Of a stretch of DNA of 64,000 nucleotides, positions 49,555 through 60,818 are shown in pieces. How positions within the stretch are numbered: the stretch's first letter is position 1; every line of letters starts with the position of its first letter. The notes beneath the pieces were generated by a model. That model did no database searches, was not told the origin of the DNA, and saw nothing but the letters and a program-made list of their open reading frames with translations. A program made the translations under genes and the position numbers. Origin of the DNA: Epiperipatus broadwayi (taxonomy: Eukaryota; Onychophora; Udeonychophora; Euonychophora; Peripatidae); contig JAQFVV010001045.1 of the NCBI GenBank assembly GCA_028023455.1, positions 1 through 64,000 on the forward strand, in the 5' to 3' direction.

Positions 49555-49685
49555 TGTACATATAATACACCATATACTCCTTAAATAACACTTTACAATG
49601 CATTTTTAACATATGATTCATTTCTTCTTGCTTACAGTTTCAGTTGCCCTGCAGTCATCATCAGAGCTACAACATTTAAATATAT
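49555..49685 (-). repeat. PLE-type tail T2, minus copy (outer left arm of a nested palindrome)
   Basis: It is the reverse complement of 50600-50735 over about 125 bp. On the minus strand it reads TTTAAATGTTGTAGCTCTGATGA, GTAAGCAAGAAGAAATGA, and GTATATGGTGTATTATATG. The hammerhead-like core is at 49664-49637. No coding sequence is attached. Confidence 0.7.
49637..49664 (-). ncRNA. Hammerhead-like core in tail T2, minus copy
   Basis: On the minus strand: a perfect CTGATGA box, the stem CTGC-AGG-GCA with outer positions decayed, and a perfect GAAAC box. Both invariant boxes of the hammerhead ribozyme are present at the right distance. Stems I and III and the cleavage site could not be assigned with certainty. 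Confidence 0.45.
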
Positions 49686-49704
49686 ATATATATATATATA
49701 TATA
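49680..49704. repeat. (AT)n microsatellite
   Basis: A 25-bp AT run between the T2 tail (left) and the PLE B tail (right). Confidence 0.9.
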
Positions 49705-49830
49705 ACTCTGTGGATGGCTTGTGTGACCAAGTCGAAACGTCAGTATATTGATATTAAAAGTTTTTAACACGGATGAACCCGCAAAATATGTATTTTATAT
49801 ATTTAACCCGTGCAAATCTTCGTTTTAACA
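49705..49830 (+). repeat. PLE B tail, solitary copy
   Basis: It matches the tails at 37185-37306 (+) and 35375-35230 (-). The sequence TGGATGG-CTTG-TGTGAC-CAAG-TC-GAAAC is at 49711-49738. TTTTAACACGGATGAACCCG follows, and the copy ends at ATATATATA near 49831. It is the only PLE B tail with an intact GAAAC. No coding part is attached. Confidence 0.75.
49711..49738 (+). ncRNA. Hammerhead-like core in solitary PLE B tail
   Basis: The first box reads TGGATGG (expected CTGATGA). The stem CTTG-TGTGAC-CAAG is perfect and can extend by pairing GG with TC. The second box GAAAC is perfect. Confidence 0.35.
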
Positions 49831-50130
49831 TATATATATATACAAAAAATACAAATGACATTTTAAATTGTATTTTAAATTATTAATAATATGTAAAATA
49901 ATCAGTAAAATAATTAAAATAGAAGAAATAAATTAGATTAATGAATAAGTTTAAAATAATAAGGATATGAAGAAATAAATGTTAAATTTTTTAAATAAAA
50001 GAAATTAATTGATTATAGATATAGAATAAAAGAATGTTAGTTTTTAAAGGATTTAAAAAAAATATATTTAAAATCCATAATTTAAAATACAGTTTAAAAT
50101 GTCATTTGTTTTTTTTTTGTATATATATAA
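49831..50130. repeat. Inner inverted repeat of the nested palindrome
   Basis: TACAAATGACATTTTAAATT (from about 49852) and its reverse complement AATTTAAAATACAGTTTAAAATGTCATTTG-like (50080-50110) form arms of about 45 bp around about 200 bp of A+T-rich DNA. Confidence 0.6.
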
Positions 50131-50183
50131 TATGTAAATAATTTAACGGTAAAAGAAATATATTTTAAATTCTTTAGCAGTGC

Positions 50184-50210
50184 TTTCAATTACATAGTAA
50201 GCCTCATCAG
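50184..50210 (-). ncRNA. Hammerhead-like core, tail T3
   Basis: On the minus strand: CTGATGA, GGCTTAC-TAT-GTAATT (4-bp perfect inner stem plus a wobble), GAAA followed by GCACTGC. Both core boxes are perfect. The stem differs from T1 (GGCTAAG) and T2, yet pairs within itself. Confidence 0.45.
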
Positions 50211-50553
50211 CTTTAACTGAATTTCAAAATTTTTTTTTTAATGTTAAATAAATTTCCATAAGGTGTGTATGGCCATATTTGCAACTTGCCTATTAATAAC
50301 ATTATCTTTATATTTATTTATTAAAATTGACTCTAATTTTCCTCTTTTTATGATTCCTTTCTTCTATTAATATTTTTATTTTATTAATATTAAATGTAAA
50401 CCTATAATTACAAGTTTTTTTCATTATTTTTAATCCGATTATATAATAATTGATGCTCCTTTAATCTTTTTTCCACAGAACATCTCGATATATATATATA
50501 CATGTGTGTGTATGTGTGTATTATTATATCTATATGTGTATATCAGTATATAG

Positions 50554-50584
<31 letters not shown>

Positions 50585-50599
50585 GTTAAATATTAATTG

Positions 50600-50735
50600 T
50601 ACATGTTTAAATGTTGTAGTTCTGATGATGTCAGCAGGGCAGTTGAAACTGTAAGCAAGAAGAAATAAATTATATGTTAAAACTGCATTGCAAAGTGTTA
50701 ATTAAGGATTATATGGTGTATTATATGTATATAAT
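50600..50735 (+). repeat. PLE-type tail T2, plus copy (outer right arm)
   Basis: The reverse complement of 49555-49685. The core is CTGATGA (50622-50628), a decayed stem with AGC-AGG-GCA-like pairing, and GAAAC (50645-50649). It is followed by GTAAGCAAGAAGAAATAAA and TATATGGTGTATTATATG. Confidence 0.7.
50622..50649 (+). ncRNA. Hammerhead-like core in tail T2, plus copy
   Basis: A perfect CTGATGA box and a perfect GAAAC box are separated by 16 nt that pair only partly (GC/GC and C-G pairs kept). The stem changes relative to the minus copy are at outer positions. Confidence 0.45.
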
Positions 50736-52908
50736 TAATCAATGCAAATAAGGAGAAGTGGAAAGAAATTTTAAGTTTATCTATTTTGTGTTAATATTTA
50801 AAAAAAATATTTGTTAAAGTTTATTGTCTGGCTCTATCATGACCATTTTCAAGTTGAACAATTTTTATATAATATTACTAATTGAATTTAAGATGAGTGT
50901 TTCAGTTTTAAAAACATGATTATAAATGCAAAACAAAATGATGTTAATAATTGTTAACAATTTAGCCAAATATATCATTATTTTTGATAACAATCAATTC
51001 TTAAAATATCAACCTGTAATTTTGTGGCTTTATAAACATTTTATAATCTTAGTAAATTTTATTTTGTTTGGATTAATAAATCTAAAAATTTTGAGCCTTG
51101 ATGGGTGTTTTCTTGTTTTATTATCTATGTTAGGACCATTTTTTGTCCAAATAATTCTATAGTTGTACAATTGTTTGTTTAGGGGTGCATATTAAAATGT
51201 CAACCACATAATATATCTATAATATTAGGGTCTTTTTTAATAAAGTTACAAATAATGATTTGACATCAAAGGGTGCTAGATTGCATATAATACTGCTTAT
51301 AAGTAGACCCACAGACCATTTAATTATATTTTGCAGTGATATCTTTGTCGATCCATTTAAGAACATCTATTGTGAAATCATATTTTTAAGGGTTATATTC
51401 TGATCTCAGCAGTGATTTTTGTACAACATCTATAGACTGCCTTCACAAGACTGAACTGTGTAATTATCCAATGATGCTAATGTATTGTTTTATTTAATCT
51501 GTGCAGATTTGATGGACTGTACCAATTCAAAGAATGATTTTATTGTTAATTTTTACAAATCTCATGTGCACTGTTAATTACCTGGCTGTAGTTTTTGTGG
51601 CACTATACTCATATGCTCCACCAAATTCTGATCATTAAACATAGAGGATGATTTTCTTTATAAAGTTGAATGTTCATGAATATATGAGGGGGAATTGCAG
51701 CAGACAGGTACAATTTTAAATATTTGACTTTATTTAATGTCTTGTTGCAATGTTTTCTTAATATAATCATTATATATGTGCCATTCATGTTCTTAATATT
51801 GTATGTTTTGACATATTTAAAGTTTGATTTTTTAATTTGCATTATTGTTTTTGCATGTAATGTGAATTTTAATTAGCTTGAAATGGTTGCCTTTAAACAT
51901 AATATATCATTTTCTTGCATATATTGTTTGCAATTGTTTATGCTTTATTCCATGTTTTGTTTTTAAGTTTATCACAATATTAATAATATTTTGTGAATTT
52001 GGTACATTTTCATATTTGGATATGAAGTTTGGTATTATTTGTAAATGTGAATTTTTCCATGTTCCCCCTCCAAACTTTCAACTATATTTTAACATTGTTC
52101 TTATTTTTTTGTCAGAATTTGAGTGTTTGACAGATTAATAAAGCATTTTTTATGATTAAAATTTATTTGGTTTTTTTTGTTAATGTGTGGGGAATTTTAG
52201 TTTTTTGTTATATTTAATGCTTAGTTGTAATGAAACCACTCTACTGCATTATGTTATTGTATTTGTTTATTAGTTATTTAACATTCTTCTTTTTCATGCA
52301 TTGTTTTTAATGCCTTTTTTGTGTTCTTGAATTATTTATTTTTAAACTGTGTTTTTAGATATAAAACACCCTTTCATGTTGTTAATAGATTACTAACCAA
52401 CACCAAAGATTAACTACAACCAGATAAAACACCGTAGATCATTTACAAAATTAAATTAGCAGCACCTCCTGTTCTGCCATGTGTTATGGGAAATCAAGAA
52501 CAGATATTAACATAAGAGTCTTTCAACATAAATATCTTTACAAGTGCACAAAAAATAACATGGAATAAAAATAATTTTTTGGGATCATGAACAAAAATCT
52601 TGCCACAATTCTGACCCAAATAACAGCAATATTGTTTGTGCAGAGTGGGATGCCAGAAAAAAAAAAGAAAAGAGGCATGGTTTATCACTAATAACCTCCT
52701 CATTAATAAAAAGAAAATAGCATCCAACTGTTGAGTAAGTGGAATATTTAAATATTTAACTTAAATAAGTGGCACTCCATCGATAAATACCACAGCATAC
52801 CCATGGGTGCTATGAATCTGATGTTCCACATCAAAAGCACACTTTGCATACACTTAATAATAAAAATAAATATAAAAATCTTTTTCTTTTGCTAACATTA
52901 TAGCCAAA
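50736..52908. other. A+T-rich intergenic sequence
   Basis: Frames at 50926-51162, 51609-51842, 51878-52138 and 52494-52727 are hydrophobic/Lys-rich translations of A+T-rich DNA without motifs. No repeat was recognised. Confidence 0.4.
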
Positions 52909-52909
52909 T

Positions 52910-52959
<50 letters not shown>

Positions 52960-53044
52960 CAGACAGACCGACCAACAGATTGATAGATAGATAGACAGAC
53001 ATATAGATAGATAGACAGAAAAACAGATAGACAGACAGACAAAC

Positions 53045-53109
<65 letters not shown>

Positions 53110-53110
53110 T
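52909..53110. repeat. (AT)n(GA)n(GACA/GATA)n compound microsatellite
   Basis: AT repeats at 52909-52929, then GA repeats to 52955, an irregular GACA/GATA mix to about 53040, and pure GATA units to about 53108. The Ser-Ile-Tyr-Leu frames across it are artefacts. Confidence 0.95.
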
Positions 53111-53609
53111 TTTCAATAAAACTACAAATTAAAATTATATAAATACTCATAAATTTTGTATGAATTCTGTTTAAACTTGATTTATAAAAATGAATTACAG
53201 TTTAAAAAAAGTCATAAAATGGCAAGGTAATCAATTTTAATCAAAGAATATAATATTATAGTAAGATAAAAATAATTGAACAAAACATATTAAAGGTATA
53301 ACAAATATGACTACAAAAATAATAATTTTCAAGTTACGACTCCTACATTAACTAATTAGCAGCTCAAAGGGATTTTATTACTCAATGAGTTCATTATGTT
53401 TGAAGATAAGTGTCAACCTGACACCATGAACTATATCAATAACTTCAGGCACAGAATTATAATTTTAAATTAAAAAAAAATCTATTAATTATATTAGATG
53501 AGCATATTGGAGATAAAGTATTTTAACTGCTTCATCAAATATAGTTAAACAAAAATAAAAATTTTAAAGTTATATATAAAACAATAATTAAAAATATCTA
53601 TATTTGTTG
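53111..53609. other. A+T-rich sequence without recognised features
   Basis: Nothing was recognised. Confidence 0.35.
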
Positions 53610-54340
53610 GGGTACTCTTAAAAACACTATCAATGGATACTGAAAAATATAGCTTACATTAAATCTTGACATTACAAACTTTATTTATTCACCACCTCAA
53701 GATAAATTTAAATATTGGGATATATACCAGATAATTTTCTCTCCCTTAAATGATAAAAGATCAATTCTAAACATTAACAATAGACAACTAACCCAAAAAT
53801 TCAAATTCTGGCCATTAGAGTTCAAATATTATGATTTTCTGCTCAAATTAAATTTTGAAGCACTTCCAAAATTATATTTTTATAGATACAGAAGGCATTA
53901 CATAAATACAAAAGACATATACTGGTTCTGTAATAGAGAGACAGACACAAAAACATTTTCTTTTTATCTGCCTTGCATTTGATAATATTCACTCATCCAT
54001 ACCATCATTGTACAAACAAAGAAATTGTAACATTCAAACACTTTTACAATTATTTATTAAAGGTAGCTACCCACATATTCAAGCAAGTACTTTTTACATT
54101 ATTTTCACTATGGTGTACAAGATGCTCCTTCATGTATAACAATAATCCAAGAAGACATCCAAATATATTCTGGAACAAGATGGAACTACTCCACTGAAGA
54201 GATGAAAAAAATATATCCCTAGAGATGTACACAGCCACTTGGTTCATATTGTATCAACACTCAAAATTATAGCATGAAAGAAGACTAATAAAAGAAAGAA
54301 CTAAGAGCCTTGTCAATGTATAAAACTGATTGGATGTGTA
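53610..54340 (+). mobile_element. Tx1/L1-like LINE C-terminal fragment, copy 2
   Basis: Read through several frame breaks, the segment shows FKFWPLEFKYYDFLLKLNF (about 53800-53860), then LPKLYFYRYRRHYINTKDIY, and a residual zinc-knuckle-like YWFCNRETD...FYLPCI (about 53922-53980). It ends with a block whose frame 53973-54197 reads LWCTRCSFMYNNNPRRHPNIF. The last block aligns with WCMRCSFIMRKNTQCHLATF at the end of the 44.8-kb element. No reverse transcriptase part is present, so it is strongly 5'-truncated. Confidence 0.6.
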
Positions 54341-54603
54341 TATAGAAAAATGTAAACTCAAATTTATAAACCACATGCATATCCTTTGTTTTTGTTGTCC
54401 CCACCTCCCAAATTACAATTTTTAATTTGTTTATATTAACTTCAATTTAAATGCATGTGGTAAAATAGTTATAAATGTAACCTTTTTCTTGTTATATGCA
54501 ATAAAGTCCTTTTGAAAGTAAAAATATCTATATTTAATATGCAAGCCAGTAAAAAATAAAAATAAAATAAGTAATTGATATATAAACAATAAGTTAAGAT
54601 TGT

Positions 54604-54607
<4 letters not shown>

Positions 54608-54633
<26 letters not shown>
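54608..54633. repeat. (TA)n tract
   Basis: A short TA microsatellite next to the hairpin at 54639-54713. Confidence 0.85.
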
Positions 54634-54637
<4 letters not shown>

Positions 54638-54638
54638 A

Positions 54639-54713
54639 CAAAAATAACTCCCATATACAGTTTGTTTATATATATATATATATATAAACAAACTGTAATG
54701 GGAGTTATTTTTG
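54639..54713. repeat. Near-perfect hairpin with (TA)n centre
   Basis: CAAAAATAACTCCCATATACAG and CTGTAATGGGAGTTATTTTTG flank TTTGTTTA-(TA)n-TAAACAAA. The arms of about 37 bp differ by a single extra base. Frames across it mirror one another and are not genes. Confidence 0.9.
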
Positions 54714-54828
54714 AACTCCAATTAAAAAGTGAAAATGAGCATACTGAAGGGCCTTACTTGTTTATAAATCTATTGCTAAGTAATGCTGTCTAAACATCAA
54801 TAATACTTCCTGATCATTATAGTTATAG

Positions 54829-54832
<4 letters not shown>

Positions 54833-54860
<28 letters not shown>
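54833..54860. repeat. (AT)n tract
   Basis: An AT run of about 28 bp. Confidence 0.9.
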
Positions 54861-54862
<2 letters not shown>

Positions 54863-57800
54863 TAGCAATATATTAATTTTTGTAAACAGAATATAGTCTA
54901 AGAAATCTGAGCTCTCTAGGCATTTGTACTTATTTGAGTTAATACCGATCCCAACAACAACAAGAACTTGATGTCAAACATTCCTTCATAATATGGTAAT
55001 TGCATCAGAACCAGGTAGTAGTTGGGATGCAAAAAAACTCAAACATGATATTGCACTATTTAATTTATTATACCTTATTGAGTTGATGAAATACTAGAAT
55101 CAAAATTAAATAGAGCCAAAGTTTTAAAAGTCAACAATATTTTACTTGATACACTAGCAACACTCTATAGGCACTAATATGTTTTTCTCAAATAAGTAAA
55201 TTTTTCCTACATGGAAAGTAAGGCCATCAATAAAGCATAATAAATAAAAATATTTTGCTACTATGTAATTGTTATTTAATAACTACCATTACACTCTTTA
55301 ATTACGACTATAAACTAAAATATTTCTTTCTTCTTCTTTTTTTCCATATGCCTGACCAATGTTTTAATTATAACATATCAAAAAGAAATTTAGTAATTAA
55401 ATAAAATTCTATTTAAAAAAATTAATTGTAGACAATATTATTCTTAATATAACACAACTATACAAATAAACATATAATACATTTTATGTAAAGTAAATTA
55501 GTACTAAATATAATTATAGTTCATGAACATTTTGACATTAAAAAATTTGCCACATGAGATATTAAAGTGGTCTGATCTAAGTTCGATCCGAGCTTCATGA
55601 GATCCCACCTTTAACCTATTTCAAACCCTGTCACTAACAGTAAATATTTCCGAACGTAATGAGACTTTATGCTATCTTCAATATGCGTTAGTTTAAGTTA
55701 AAACTGAGGTTATTATTTAAATATTTATTGAGACTAATTATCTTATGTTAACTTTGTTAATGTTATTAATTACCTCACGATAAAATATTCATGAAAAAAA
55801 AATATTTTAATTATGTGAATTGTACATAAATATTTGTAGATAGTTATAAAGTTTTATTACATCGTAATGTTTTATTTCATACTTTACCATTTTCTTCAAA
55901 TTTATATGATTAAAAGTTACATTCTTTCAAAAAGCTTTCAGATCATCCTTTTCCAAAGACAATAGGGAATCTTTTATTAATTAGTTAAAATGATAAGTTA
56001 AAATTTTAAGGATGATGCTAAATTAAAATCATTTGTTCAGATTTTACAAATTCATTTTCTAAATAGAAAATTAATTCAAAGTTAATGGATTTGAAAGACT
56101 TATCAGAGAAATGGATCGGAAATCAATTAGAGAAAATTTTTGTTTGTAGTAATGTAAAAGCTTTAGCCTTAAGGCATCAAAGTCAGAATGGGTGGGAAAC
56201 CATAGGAAAGGGTATAAATACTCTGAAAAAGTTTCTATAAGGAGTCATTACTATTAAATTAAGACTAGCTGCCACCAGAAACTATGTCCTTTTTAATTTT
56301 GATTTTTAATAGTATTTTCAGCATGGTACATGGCTAACTTTGGAGATCTGATTGCTGGACCCTGAAGTTCTCCACAAATCTTCAAAAGGTTGCTGCTGAA
56401 TAGAAATTTTCAATATCAATCATAAGCTGCTGAAATAAGGCAGAAAACTAATCTATAAATGAAATTCACATAAATCAAGTGCGCACCTACGTTGTCTCCT
56501 AAACTCAACCGGACTCTGTCATTATGACTCAATGAGCAAGCCATGGAAGAACTGGTAATTTTTTTTAGTTTATCAACCTCAAACTTCTGGTCTATTCATG
56601 AACTCTATCTCAAATCATAATTTAAGTTAATTACTGTCTAAAATTTCTCTATTCACTTTATAATGCATTAAAATCTGTTATAGTAATTCTCTATTCTATT
56701 ATCTCTAGTCTTAAAATTAATACCTTGTAAACTTTCTTTCTCTTACTATGGCAGTTCATTTTAACTAATTTTAATTATATTTATTTGAATGATTATTAAT
56801 ATCATTTATTTGTGATAATATACCAGTAATACTTTCAACTCAATAATAATCTCTTTCATTTAAACTCACCTTAAGAAAATAGTATTGCATTAAATTTTAT
56901 AGCTTAATTATTGCCCATTAGAACTAAATTAATATGGTTCTATTAATTATTGAGTTGAAGGATTTATTTAATGTCTGATATGATTATACCAACGGCTGAG
57001 AAGTATTATTAGCTCAGTTTATAACCTATGCTCCTGGCTATTTTATTTAAGTTATACAAAAGTATTTATTCATATTGATCACATTTATTAATGTTTTACA
57101 AAAGGTTAATAAGGAAAATAAAATAAATATATTTTAATTTAAATCTTGTATTTTATATTTGTATTCTGGAAAGGCATGATAAAGGGTAAATATTGTTATG
57201 ATTATATAATTGCACTTAAGCATATTTGCTCCCAGTAAGTTTGATTTCAATATAACATGATCAGGTCATTACATTAAGCAATTATTATATAATTTGGGCT
57301 TTATTAATCAAATTTGATGATCATTATATCATCACCCTTCAGAATGTTGCTAACATGAGCCATCCTTTTGCTTCTTGGGTTTGTCATTTTGGTGATATTA
57401 TTGATATTTTAAATATATAGGAAGAAATCACTTCCTCCCTCATTCATCACTGTATTGGAACACCAAAGTTTTATGACTGTGTCCTGACCTGGCTTTCTCT
57501 GTGTTCCATAGATCATTTGTAGGGCATAAAGGACATGTTGAATACAAGCCACCCTTCTACTTCTTGAATCACTAACAAACCATTTTATTTCATATTCGTT
57601 TTGCTGCTCATAATGTGTTAGTACCATTTTATTTCTTAGTTCAAATAAAGGCCTGCTCTTTTGTTTTATAAATTGTAATGAATTGATTTCCTTAAAATCA
57701 AACAATTTTATATTTATCGATAATTTAAATAATTTTCTTTGTTAAGTATTGAAGTTATACCCTATGTATTTATCATGCTGTTCATGAATTGATTTATGGA

Positions 57801-59373
57801 TGTGTGGAAAATAACTCTCACCTTCTTCTTACATAAAATTAGAATCATATTTTCTTTTCCAAAAAAAAAGTCAAATAATGAATAATGTATGTAATCTGTT
57901 CATCACAAACATCATAGGTATTGTTATTTACACTAGTCTACTTTGTTGGGGCATAGATAAATATATTTTGTAAATACTTACATATTAATTATTGGCATAC
58001 GAGTACAACTGCCATTATTTATTGTACATTGTAATTCACACTCCAAAGACTAGAGATAATTTATAATACTCATCATAAATATTTGAACAAATATTTGCTT
58101 ATTACTAAATATTTTATATACATACTTGGTTTGGTTATTTATTAATTAGTTTTAAATATTCATGCTCACTATTTGTATTGGCAACCCAAATATACATATG
58201 CGAATTTATTCAGAAATATCCATAGTTGTTTTATCATGCATTAGTTAGAGTCAGATAAGTAGTCTCAGTAATCATCATATCCATTGAGCTAGTTCATGGC
58301 ACATAGTCTCATGTGCCATCAATATGTACTGTCCATTAAGTTTTGATCCAAGCTCATGAATTGGGTTTGAATTCAGTTTGGTCTTTGGTTTGACTGGGTT
58401 TGAAGTCTGGTTTCATGGGTTCAAGTCATGTTGGATGGAGAATATATTTGACTGGTACAATATATATATAAAATGGATATAACAAGTTTTTGGGTAGTGA
58501 GACTTTCTAATTATCAAAATTGTTTAAAGCAATTTACACATAACTAATTATATTTTATCCTTATTTTTTCTTTTTTTATGCTGGAAAACATCCGGTTAAT
58601 TATATTTGTTCTTAACTAAGTCTATTTTTTTACATTTTTTTTGTTCCAGATGACAAACAAATGTTTAATATATTTATCCATAGCTTTTCTGATTTCATGC
58701 TGGTCAGAATCAGCATATTTTCTTCTTTCATAATCTATCATCATGTAGAATTTTGAAGGAAATAAGCAAGTATTATTCCAATATGGACAATGCACATATT
58801 TTCAAATGATAATGAGTATGATTTTTGTTTCAAACTAGGGCTGTATTTTTTACACTTTCTTTTTATATAGATTCACATAATAAGGCAAATGGATGCCTGT
58901 GAATAAGCATCTAGCAATGCATATTATAGCAGTACAAATACTTAGTTTGCTTCATTATTGTATAGTTATTTACTTTCATTTGAAAATTCACAACTTCATG
59001 ACAGATGGTAAAAAGCTTGGGTCACTCTGCTAGCAAAATACATTGTATTCTAATTAATTATTATTGTCCCTTTATAGATAAGTATCATCTCATTCAAAAA
59101 AACATGTTATGGAATACTTTTAAGCTGATTCCCTCCAAACTGATTTGATCTATTTTAAATTATCTTTAATTATGTTTTTTGATAAATAATGCAATTTTAT
59201 TTTTTCGAAATTAAATCAAAGATCAGATAGAGAAAAGGAAACAAAGGAAAAAAAAATATTACCTTCATAAATTTGAATTTGTTTCAAAACAAATAATAAA
59301 CAATTATTAATTTCAATAACTTAACCTAAATTTTTAACTCTAATAATTCTGCTATGTTTTCTTTTACAATCAA
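54861..59373. other. Long A+T-rich intergenic interval
   Basis: A 22-bp hairpin (TGGCACAT-AGTCTC-ATGTGCCA) lies at about 58297-58318. The interval 55550-55640 and the GGGTTCAAGTC stretch near 58420 look faintly tRNA-like, without a paired A box. Nothing else was recognised apart from the frame listed at 57409-57705. Confidence 0.35.
57409..57705 (-). CDS. Unclassified 98-codon open frame
   Basis: I do not recognise this frame. It has a more protein-like composition than other frames in the intergenic DNA: a charged first half with FIKQKSRPLFELRNKMVLTH, then a mixed stretch SRSRRVACIQHVLYALQMIYG and KPGQDTVIKLWCSNTV. There is no signal peptide or membrane segment. A related plus-strand motif (AAGCCACCCTTCTACTTCTTG and GAGCCATCCTTTTGCTTCTTG) occurs twice about 185 bp apart, once inside the frame and once just outside it. 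This hints at an internal duplication or a decayed mobile element. No splice signals or neighbours help. It could be chance. Confidence 0.2.
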   Translation of the reverse strand: MFDFKEINSLQFIKQKSRPLFELRNKMVLTHYEQQNEYEIKWFVSDSRSRRVACIQHVLYALQMIYGTQRKPGQDTVIKLWCSNTVMNEGGSDFFLYI

Positions 59374-59478
59374 GCATTGTTAGCCGAGAGGTCATCGTAT
59401 CCGCCTTGCAAGCAAGTAGTTGGTTTCAGACGGTTGTGGGTTCGTGTCCTGGCCGATGCTATGACATATGAGGAAAAA
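59374..59478 (+). mobile_element. tRNA-derived SINE (S1), copy 4
   Basis: The tRNA-like part is 59374-59459, with acceptor ends GCATTGT and CCGATGC and the D-arm block TAGCCGAGAGGTCATCG. The B box is GGGTTCGTGTCC. The tail is TATGACATATGAGG plus an A run. It belongs with the 9.2-kb copy, sharing the AAGTAGTTGG variable segment. No clear target-site duplication was found. Confidence 0.75.
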
Positions 59479-60303
59479 AAGAGCAATATTTTATTCTATT
59501 TTAATTTCTTTTTATTACAATTATAAGATATTTTTCTTTTCTTTCTTTTAATCAAAAGATATAAAAATATTAAAAAAAGAGAGAATGTACTAAGACATTC
59601 TTTCTCTATCAGGAGAATTTAATTAACTCTTTTTCTAATAATCTGTATAACATTATAATGACTTTGTACTTTTAGATAACTACAAAATGCTACATTACAC
59701 ATGTATGCAATCATATTTTTTGCCTTTATTTGCATGTAAGTGGTTTATTAATATCAAAGCCATAAAATATTTTAGGCAGAATATATTTGCCAACTGTCTT
59801 GGTAATCGAATATCATCCAAGCTGATGTTTTTGATTATCAGGATTTTTGCATCATCCCTTCGTGATCCCAACAATTTTGAAGAAAGCAGATATAGGCTTT
59901 TAGAAGCACTTAACAACCTTTGATATTAATAATAAGCAACTATAAACATGAACAAATCTGATAAATGTCCTTATATTATTTATATTGAAAATCTTTTATG
60001 ATGCAATTTATTAAAGTTTCCTGGATCTATATCTGTTAATAAAGCACTAAATTTTTTTCCATCTGACCACCCTTATAAAAAAGAACTAATTATTATTAAA
60101 AATCTCATAGAAACAGAGCATTTGTAGTGAAAAATACAGTATTTTTTTAAAAAAATTATTTATGAACAATAAACTTGATCTGATGCAATTAAATCTATAT
60201 TAAGAAAGCAGCAATAAGGAATAAAGTTGCATTTTATAAAATATTAATGCAGACTTATTTAATACAGAGAAAATAGAATTTTGCAAATAATTTTATAGGT
60301 TTT
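59479..60303. other. A+T-rich sequence; unassigned frame at 59687-59923
   Basis: A 78-codon plus-strand frame (59687-59923) includes LMFLIIRIFASSLRDPNNFEE but has no recognised domain. The opposite strand is open over nearly the same span, so coding is doubtful. Confidence 0.3.
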
Positions 60304-60803
60304 NNNNNNNNNNNNNNNNNNNNNNNNNNNNNNNNNNNNNNNNNNNNNNNNNNNNNNNNNNNNNNNNNNNNNNNNNNNNNNNNNNNNNNNNNNNNNNNNN
60401 NNNNNNNNNNNNNNNNNNNNNNNNNNNNNNNNNNNNNNNNNNNNNNNNNNNNNNNNNNNNNNNNNNNNNNNNNNNNNNNNNNNNNNNNNNNNNNNNNNNN
60501 NNNNNNNNNNNNNNNNNNNNNNNNNNNNNNNNNNNNNNNNNNNNNNNNNNNNNNNNNNNNNNNNNNNNNNNNNNNNNNNNNNNNNNNNNNNNNNNNNNNN
60601 NNNNNNNNNNNNNNNNNNNNNNNNNNNNNNNNNNNNNNNNNNNNNNNNNNNNNNNNNNNNNNNNNNNNNNNNNNNNNNNNNNNNNNNNNNNNNNNNNNNN
60701 NNNNNNNNNNNNNNNNNNNNNNNNNNNNNNNNNNNNNNNNNNNNNNNNNNNNNNNNNNNNNNNNNNNNNNNNNNNNNNNNNNNNNNNNNNNNNNNNNNNN
60801 NNN
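60304..60803. other. Assembly gap, exactly 500 N
   Basis: The run of N is exactly 500 long, which suggests a placeholder size. The first bases after it (ATGGAGAGTTTTGCT) match the right-arm end of the F1 foldback at 39963-39971. Confidence 0.98.
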
Positions 60804-60818
60804 ATGGAGAGTTTTGCT
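60804..60818 (+). repeat. F1 foldback arm end abutting the gap
   Basis: ATGGAGAGTTTTGCT equals the terminal bases of the complete F1 element (TATGGAGAGTTTTGCTATTG). Only about 15 bp are visible, so the call rests on position next to the gap. Confidence 0.5.

Noticed and set aside
52854-53150. Ser-Ile-Tyr-Leu repeat protein
   Set aside because: Translation of the GACA/GATA microsatellite.
58297-58430. tRNA-like element with GGGTTCAAGTC
   Set aside because: No A box at the right distance; only a short local hairpin is supported.
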